From G965276675 sp965276675 (GTDB lineage Bacteria > Acidobacteriota > Terriglobia > Terriglobales > Acidobacteriaceae), in NCBI GenBank assembly GCA_965276675.1, contig OZ255624.1, forward strand, positions 992,001 to 1,056,000: 64,000 bases of DNA, written 5' to 3'. Under the pieces are notes generated by a model. It made no database searches, was not told where the DNA came from, and saw only the letters and a list, made by a program, of their open reading frames with translations. A program made the translations under genes and the position numbers. Positions 59,163-64,000 of this stretch are shown here, one piece after another. Positions within the stretch are counted from its first letter, which is position 1. The number at the start of each line of letters is the position of its first letter.

Positions 59163-59996
59163 ATGGGAACACAGGGGCAACAAGGACCGCAGCCGCAGGC
59201 CATCGCTGGGGTGAAGTCGATTGTGGCAATCGGCTCTGGTAAGGGTGGCGTGGGCAAGACGACGCTGGCGGTCAACTTGGCGATTGCGTTGACCAAGCTG
59301 GGCAGTAAGGTAGGGCTGATCGATGCCGACATCTATGGCCCGAATGTGCCGCTGATGATGGGCACCTCGGCGCAACCGCGGGTGCTCGAAGGCAACCTGA
59401 TCGAGCCGATCGAGGCGCATGGGGTCAAGCTGGTCTCCGTGGGGTCGCTATCGCCTGGCGACAAGCCGCTGATGATGCGCGGGCCGATGCTGCACCAGAT
59501 CATCCGGCAGTTTCTGCAGCAGGTGGCTTGGGGCGAGCTGGACTACCTGCTGGTGGACCTGCCTCCGGGCACGGGCGACGTGGTGATCTCGCTGGTGCAG
59601 ACGGTGCCGTTGACCGGCGCTATCGTCATCTCGACGCCGTCCGATGTGTCGTTGCAGGATGCGCGCAAGGCTCTGGAGATGTTTCACCAGGTAAATGTCG
59701 AGGTGCTGGGCATCGTTGAAAACATGAGCAACTTTCACTGTCCGCATTGCGGCCAAGAGGTGGACATCTTCTCCAAGGGTGGGGTGGAGCGGACGGCACG
59801 GCAGTTCAACCTGGAGTTCTTAGGTTCGGTGGAGCTGGACCCGAACATCCGACAGGGTGGGGACCGCGGGCTGCCGGTCGCGCTGGCGCCTCCCGAGACG
59901 GTGGGTTCGGCCAGTTTTTACGCGATTGCCAAAAAGCTGGAAGGCTTGGTTGCGCAGCAACAGGGGCGGGAGGAGAACATCTTTGAAATCAGCTGA
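59163..59996 (+). CDS. mrp: Mrp/ApbC iron-sulfur cluster carrier ATPase
   Basis: Cytosolic P-loop NTPase that carries Fe-S clusters. GSGKGGVGKTTLAVNLAIAL (deviant Walker A), VGLIDADIYGPNVPLMMG, LLVDLPPGTGDVVISL, and CPHC near residue 198, the cluster-binding pair, are present. The short form lacks the DUF59 N-terminal domain. 277 residues, ATG start. Gap to hrcA is 147 bases. Palindromic AGCTCCTAG/CTAGGAGCT sequences flank the upstream 130 bases. Confidence 0.95.
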   Translation: MGTQGQQGPQPQAIAGVKSIVAIGSGKGGVGKTTLAVNLAIALTKLGSKVGLIDADIYGPNVPLMMGTSAQPRVLEGNLIEPIEAHGVKLVSVGSLSPGDKPLMMRGPMLHQIIRQFLQQVAWGELDYLLVDLPPGTGDVVISLVQTVPLTGAIVISTPSDVSLQDARKALEMFHQVNVEVLGIVENMSNFHCPHCGQEVDIFSKGGVERTARQFNLEFLGSVELDPNIRQGGDRGLPVALAPPETVGSASFYAIAKKLEGLVAQQQGREENIFEIS

Positions 59997-60158
59997 GGAC
60001 TGAGACCGGGTGCAAGGTGAGGGGATAAGGTTTGTGCCGGTGGCTCGCGCACTAGGCATTACCAAGGTGCGGGTCTGAAACATGCGATCATGCGATAATG
60101 AAGCAACCCCCTAACCTGTTCCAAGCTGCCCTTTGCGTGGTGTGTGGGCGGAGTGACG

Positions 60159-61226
60159 ATGGCTTCAGAGCTCAGAATCGGCCCTCGAGAGCGGCTTATC
60201 CTCACCGCGATCATCGAGGTGTATATCGCGACTGGGGAACCCGTCGCGTCTCAAGTGATTGCGCGTCTCTATGCCGACAAGGAAGGGATGAGCTCGGCGA
60301 CGGTCCGCAATGTGATGGCGGCGTTGAGCGAGGCGGGATTGCTGGAGCAGCCGCACACCTCTGCCGGACGGGTCCCGACCGCTCGCGCCTTCCGCTTCTA
60401 TGTCGAGCATCTGGCAGGTGCGGCGCGCGTGACGCCAGGGCAGCTGACACCCGAACATCGCGAGCAGATTGAAGAGGCATTCAAAGATGTCACCAGCCGT
60501 CAGCAGTTTCTGGAGCGCACATCGCATGTGCTGGCGCTGATCTCGAGTGGTGTGGGTGTGGCGGCGGCGGCTACCGGCGAGATGGACTGGCTGGAGCATA
60601 TTCACTTCTCGCGGCTTACGCCCGGGCGGGTGCTGGCTGTTGTGGTGACCAAGGGCGGTGTGGTGCTGGATCGCGTGCTGGGGCTGGATCATGATCTGGC
60701 CGCAAGTGAGCTAGAGGCGGCGGCGAGCTTTTTGAACCAGAACTTTCGCGGCTGGTCGATCCAGCGCATCCGGGCCGAGATCGCCCGGTTGATGGAGCAG
60801 GAGCGCAGCGAGTATGACCGCCTGATGCAGTCGGTAAGTCAGCTCTGCAGCAAGGGCGCGCTGGATGGAGCGCAGGCGACACACGTGGTCTTTGTGGAAG
60901 GCGTTGCGAACCTGGTGGACAGCAGTGTGGATCACGAGCGGCTGCGACAGTTGCTGGGCGCGCTGGAGGCCAAGCAGCGGCTGGTGGAGCTGCTGAGCGC
61001 GTATGTGGATGCGCGGCAGCAGGCGGTGCGTGTGGTGGTGGGACTGGAAGACGCGATCCCGGAGATGCACAACATGGTGTTGATCGGCGCTGGAACGCGG
61101 CTGGGCGCGGAGAGCCTGGGGACGCTGGCGGTGCTGGCGCCGACCCGCATGCAGTACCAGGAGACTATTCACGCCGTCTCTTACATCGCGCAGCTGTCGG
61201 AGCGTATTCTGCAGCCGCCACGCTAG
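60159..61226 (+). CDS. hrcA: Heat-inducible transcription repressor HrcA
   Basis: Represses groESL/dnaK-type operons by binding CIRCE. 355 residues: N-terminal winged helix RIGPRERLILTAIIEVYIAT, GEPVASQVIARLYADKEGMS, SATVRNVMAALSEAGLLEQP, HTSAGRVPTARAFRFYVEHL, then the GAF-like dimer domain and a C-terminal GAGTRLGAESLGTLAVLAPT. ATG five codons into the frame was chosen. I see no CIRCE (TTAGCACTC-N9-GAGTGCTAA) in the 147 bases upstream, so autoregulation by CIRCE is not supported here. Followed by a grpE-like duplicate, grpE and dnaJ. Confidence 0.95.
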   Translation: MASELRIGPRERLILTAIIEVYIATGEPVASQVIARLYADKEGMSSATVRNVMAALSEAGLLEQPHTSAGRVPTARAFRFYVEHLAGAARVTPGQLTPEHREQIEEAFKDVTSRQQFLERTSHVLALISSGVGVAAAATGEMDWLEHIHFSRLTPGRVLAVVVTKGGVVLDRVLGLDHDLAASELEAAASFLNQNFRGWSIQRIRAEIARLMEQERSEYDRLMQSVSQLCSKGALDGAQATHVVFVEGVANLVDSSVDHERLRQLLGALEAKQRLVELLSAYVDARQQAVRVVVGLEDAIPEMHNMVLIGAGTRLGAESLGTLAVLAPTRMQYQETIHAVSYIAQLSERILQPPR

Positions 61227-61311
61227 GCATGTGTGCGAAACCGACGTGCGCGGGCTGAACATTCCCTGGATAGAAGCCGACCCGGTGGGCAGAACGCGCA
61301 TCTTTTTGAGT

Positions 61312-61575
61312 ATGGCGACATCAGGAAGAGTGACAGACGCATTGGTAGAGACGCAGAACGCAACCGATCCCACCTCCGACCCGGCTGAGGCAATCACGAC
61401 CGGAGTGGAGGGTTTGAAGGCGACATCGACACCACCCCCAGCCGACCCGCATGCCACGGCTGGTCCGAAGGGCGCCACATGTAAGGGTGCGATGGGGAGC
61501 TTACAGGTTAGTCAGATCCACGAGAACCGCGAAGGCGCTGAAGATAGTGTCGAGCCGGAACGTGAAAGGAAATAG
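61312..61575 (+). CDS. Partial duplicate of the GrpE N-terminus
   Basis: 87 codons whose first ~43 residues (MATSGRVTDALVETQNATDP, TSDPAEAITTGVEGLKATST) are a diverged copy of the GrpE start 277 bases downstream (MATSGRVTDAMIESQNATDP). After that the sequence is unrelated and low-complexity, and no GrpE coiled coil or beta domain follows. It has an ATG and sits between hrcA and grpE. The pattern suggests a tandem duplication of the grpE 5' region. Whether it is translated is unknown; it may matter only for its mRNA. Confidence 0.6.
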   Translation: MATSGRVTDALVETQNATDPTSDPAEAITTGVEGLKATSTPPPADPHATAGPKGATCKGAMGSLQVSQIHENREGAEDSVEPERERK

Positions 61576-61588
61576 TATTTAGATAGCC

Positions 61589-62209
61589 ATGGCAACATCA
61601 GGACGAGTGACAGACGCAATGATTGAATCGCAGAACGCAACCGACCCGACCTCCGATCCCTCGGATGCCGTTACGACGGGCATTCAAGGCGAGGAGGCGA
61701 CCAGCACGCCACGGGCATCGACGCCGGGCGAGGCTGGTCTGGGTCTAACGGAAGAGAACGAGCGGCTTCGCGCGGAACGAGACCAGCTACTCGATCGCAT
61801 GGCGAGGTTGCAGGCCGAGTTCGACAACGCACGCAAGCGAGAGGCGCGGGAGCGCATGGATTTTCGCGACTTTGCCATCTCGGGAGCAGTTGAGCACTTC
61901 CTTCCAGTAATCGATAATTTCAAGCTCGCGCTTAGTTCCGGTGGTTCCGCGGAGCAGTTGCGCACTGGCGTGGAGCTGATCGTCAAGCAGATGGAAGAGG
62001 CGCTGCGCGCCCTGAATGTGCAACCAGTGGAGACGGTGGGTGTTCCGTTTGACCCGCGGGTGCATGAGGCGCTCGGGAGCGAAGAGCGCACCAACGTGCC
62101 GGATCATCAGGTGATCGATGAGGTCCGGCGTGGATATCGCATCAAAGACAGGCTGCTGCGTCCGGCGCTCGTCCGCGTCGCCAGCAATTCACGACAGAAA
62201 GAAGCATGA
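61589..62209 (+). CDS. grpE: Nucleotide exchange factor GrpE
   Basis: Co-chaperone that exchanges ADP on DnaK. 206 residues: a disordered N-terminus, a long coiled coil (LTEENERLRAERDQLLDRMA then RLQAEFDNARKREARERMDF), and the C-terminal beta domain with LPVIDNFKLAL, GVELIVKQMEEALR, GVPFDPRVHEALG and VIDEVRRGYRIKDRLLRPAL. ATG near residue 1 of the duplicated start. Its stop overlaps the dnaJ start by four bases (ATGA). Confidence 0.95.
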   Translation: MATSGRVTDAMIESQNATDPTSDPSDAVTTGIQGEEATSTPRASTPGEAGLGLTEENERLRAERDQLLDRMARLQAEFDNARKREARERMDFRDFAISGAVEHFLPVIDNFKLALSSGGSAEQLRTGVELIVKQMEEALRALNVQPVETVGVPFDPRVHEALGSEERTNVPDHQVIDEVRRGYRIKDRLLRPALVRVASNSRQKEA

Positions 62210-63345
62210 GTCCAACAGCTAACGTGACCAAACTCGACTACTACGAGGTGCTTGGCGTTACACGTGAGTGTGGCGACCAGGAGATCAAGACAGCCTATCG
62301 CCGGTTGGCGATGCAGTATCACCCTGACCGCAATCCGGATAACCCGGAGGCGGAAGACAAATTCAAGCAGGCGAGCGAAGCCTACCAGGTGCTTTCGGAT
62401 CCGCAGAAGCGTGCCGGCTATGATCGTTACGGTCATGCCAGTGTGAGCGGCAATGGTGGCGGCTTCGAAGGTGGTTTTCCGCAGGGCGTTGACCTGGGCG
62501 ATATCTTCGGCGATTTCTTCGGCGAGATGTTCAACATGGGCGGCGGTGGGCGCGGGAAGGCATCGCGCGCGCAGCGTGGGCGGGACATTCGCTACGACCT
62601 GATGCTGGAGTTTGAAGAGGCGGTCTTCGGCAAGGAGACATCTGTCAGCATTCGCCGCATGGAGGTCTGCTCCGACTGCAAGGGCTCTGGCGGCGCGCAA
62701 GGGAAGGGGCCGACCACATGCCCGCAGTGCGGCGGGCGTGGGCAGGTGCGTTTCCAGCAGGGCTTCTTCTCGATCGCACGCACTTGCGCTACGTGCGGTG
62801 GCACCGGCTCGGTAGTTGCAGAGCCTTGCCCGGCCTGCGAAGGGGATGGGCGGACGGAGCGCGAACATACCATCAGCGTGAAGATCCCGGCGGGTGTCGA
62901 AGATGGCACACGGATTCGCTACCAGGGAGAGGGCGATGCTGGCCGCTTCGGCGGACCCTCGGGCGACCTTTATGTGGTCCTAGCGGTCAAGCCGCATGCC
63001 TTCTTCGAACGCGAGGGCAATGACCTGCACTACGTAGTGATGATCTCCTTCCCGCAAGCGGCTCTGGGAGACGAGATCAATATCGCGACGCTCGAAGGTG
63101 ACATGCAGCTCAAGGTCCCCGAAGGTACGCAGAGCGGCAAGGAGTTCCGGCTGCGCGGCAAGGGCGTCCCCTACCTAAACGAGCACGGGCGCGGCGACCT
63201 GATCGTGCAGGTAGTGGTGGAGACACCGAAGAAGTTGACCAAGACGCAGCGGGAGTTTATCCGTCAGCTAGGCGACACTCTCGAAACGGAGAACCGCGCG
63301 ACTTCGCGGAGCCTGCTCGAAAAGATGAAGGGCTTCTTCAGCTAG
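62206..63345 (+). CDS. dnaJ: Chaperone DnaJ (class I)
   Basis: Stimulates DnaK and binds unfolded proteins. 379 residues: J-domain with HPD (AMQYHPDRNPDN in MQYHPDRN), Gly/Phe-rich region, four CxxCxGxG zinc repeats (CSDCKGSG, CPQCGGRG, CATCGGTG, CPACEGDG) and C-terminal beta domains with VPYLNEHGRGDLIVQVVVET. Translationally coupled to grpE. Class I is complete; dnaK is not in the window. Confidence 0.97.
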   Translation: MSPTANVTKLDYYEVLGVTRECGDQEIKTAYRRLAMQYHPDRNPDNPEAEDKFKQASEAYQVLSDPQKRAGYDRYGHASVSGNGGGFEGGFPQGVDLGDIFGDFFGEMFNMGGGGRGKASRAQRGRDIRYDLMLEFEEAVFGKETSVSIRRMEVCSDCKGSGGAQGKGPTTCPQCGGRGQVRFQQGFFSIARTCATCGGTGSVVAEPCPACEGDGRTEREHTISVKIPAGVEDGTRIRYQGEGDAGRFGGPSGDLYVVLAVKPHAFFEREGNDLHYVVMISFPQAALGDEINIATLEGDMQLKVPEGTQSGKEFRLRGKGVPYLNEHGRGDLIVQVVVETPKKLTKTQREFIRQLGDTLETENRATSRSLLEKMKGFFS

Positions 63346-63417
63346 CTGGTTTTACGTTGCAGGTTGCACGATGCGCCGCGGGTGAAAAGCTAGCGGCGTT
63401 TCCGTTTTTTGCTGGAG

Positions 63418-64000
63418 CTATCCGTTCAGAACGGAGCCCACGATAGCCAGTGCTGCGATGGCGGCAGTCTCCGCCCGCAAAATGCGAGGCCCGAGACTGA
63501 CAGCGATCCATCCCTCTGTCCGAAAGAGCGAGAGCTCCTCTTCGGTCCATCCCCCTTCGGGTCCTACCGCGACCGAGCAGATGCCGGTTGCCAGCGCCGA
63601 GCCGTGTTCTTCGAGCGCCGAGGCTAGGGTGGTTTGTTTTTCATTTTCGGCGAGGAGCAGCTTCACGGTAGTCTCAGCAGCGTTCGCAAGGGACGCGAGT
63701 GCTGCCTTGAGCGGAAGTGGATCGAGCACCTCGGGAATTTTCGAGCGGCGCGATTGCTTCGCGGCTTCCAGGGCAATGCGTCTCCATCGCTCGATGCGTT
63801 TCCCGGCTGCTTGCGTCAGATGCTTTTCCGTCCGACGTGCCACGACGGGGATGATCGTTCCGACGCCGAGCTCGGTCGCTTTTTCGAGGGCCCACTCCAT
63901 CCGGTCGAATTTGAAGATGCTCAGCAGCAGCGTGACGGGAAGCGCGGCATCGGCCTCGAGCTCGGCGAGCAGATCGAAGGTGACAAAGTCCTCACCGATC
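63418..64000 (-). CDS. rsmE: 16S rRNA (uracil-1498 N3)-methyltransferase, partial
   Basis: SPOUT-fold enzyme methylating U1498. The 194 residues inside the window start in the N-terminal PUA-like part (LPVTLLLSIFKFDRMEWALE) and include KATELGVGTIIPVVARRTEK, RWRRIALEAAKQSRRSKIPE, the SAM-binding VGPEGGWTEEELSLFRTEGW and SLGPRILRAETAAIAALAIV. The gene continues past the right edge; its 5' end is missing. Convergent with dnaJ; the hrcA-grpE-dnaJ-rsmE neighbourhood is common in bacteria. Confidence 0.94.
   Translation of the reverse strand, partial: IGEDFVTFDLLAELEADAALPVTLLLSIFKFDRMEWALEKATELGVGTIIPVVARRTEKHLTQAAGKRIERWRRIALEAAKQSRRSKIPEVLDPLPLKAALASLANAAETTVKLLLAENEKQTTLASALEEHGSALATGICSVAVGPEGGWTEEELSLFRTEGWIAVSLGPRILRAETAAIAALAIVGSVLNG

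Noticed and set aside
60000..60158. CIRCE operator before hrcA
   Set aside because: Only CGCAC...GTGCG around a 14-base spacer is present, not TTAGCACTC-N9-GAGTGCTAA.

Overview
The window reads as a chromosomal segment of an Acidobacteriota bacterium, most likely class Terriglobia (Acidobacteriaceae, Granulicella/Edaphobacter/Terriglobus-like). This is inferred from the mix of a large Oar-type TonB receptor with an N-terminal carboxypeptidase-like domain, secreted fucosidase and GH2 enzymes with Tat-like leaders, a DUF6786 protein, many acidobacterial-type hypothetical proteins, and GC-rich housekeeping genes. No taxonomic search was run.

Layout. 0-5.4 kb: PgeF-type multicopper/purine phosphorylase homologue, an HU/IHF protein flanked on both sides by ~110 bp palindromic elements, a family 2 glycosyltransferase, a zinc-ribbon protein, proline dehydrogenase and ispE. 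5.4-9.9 kb: a classic translation block, tRNA-Gln(TTG)-prs-rplY-pth-rpsF-rpsR-rplI, closed by a terminator. 10-20 kb: a patatin fused to an outer-membrane barrel, a two-gene membrane-protein/glycosyltransferase unit, and a VWA protein beside a large exported protein. 20.1-23.8 kb: a HAD-UbiA fusion, a DprE1-like and a DprE2-like oxidoreductase, which together could make polyprenyl-phospho-arabinose. 23.9-29.7 kb: B3-type metallo-beta-lactamase, Ohr/OsmC, rsmD, a site-2-protease homologue without its zinc ligands, and rsmI, with two more palindromic elements. 29.8-33.2 kb: a four-gene cysteine/sulfur-carrier operon (cysM-mec-cysO-moeZ) and a 54-residue zinc ribbon with a near-consensus promoter. 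33.2-34.1 kb: pgsA, preceded by a small coupled ORF, and tRNA-Val(GAC).

34.1-48.6 kb looks like an old genomic island next to tRNA-Val. It opens with a frameshifted tyrosine-recombinase remnant. It carries an aldo/keto reductase, a GH2 enzyme, a TonB-dependent receptor, a GH29 alpha-L-fucosidase, an SDR, a truncated fucose-permease fragment, a decayed aldo/keto reductase and a DUF6786 protein. The GH2, receptor and fucosidase genes share one promoter design: a TTCA-N6-TGAA dyad 5-6 bases upstream of a perfect TTGACA, then an 18-base spacer and a TANA-type -10. This suggests a dedicated fucosylated-glycan regulon whose regulator lies outside the window.

48.6-64 kb returns to core genes: DUF6526 protein, YpdA-type bacillithiol disulfide reductase, a lipoprotein with a trypsin-like H-D-S triad, a DrrAB-like ABC exporter, a MoxR/ChlI-like AAA ATPase, a Lon-substrate-binding-domain protein, a TPR protein, a hotdog thioesterase, Mrp, and the heat-shock block hrcA-(partial grpE duplicate)-grpE-dnaJ-rsmE, the last gene running off the window. 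No CRISPR array, rRNA or intact insertion sequence was seen.
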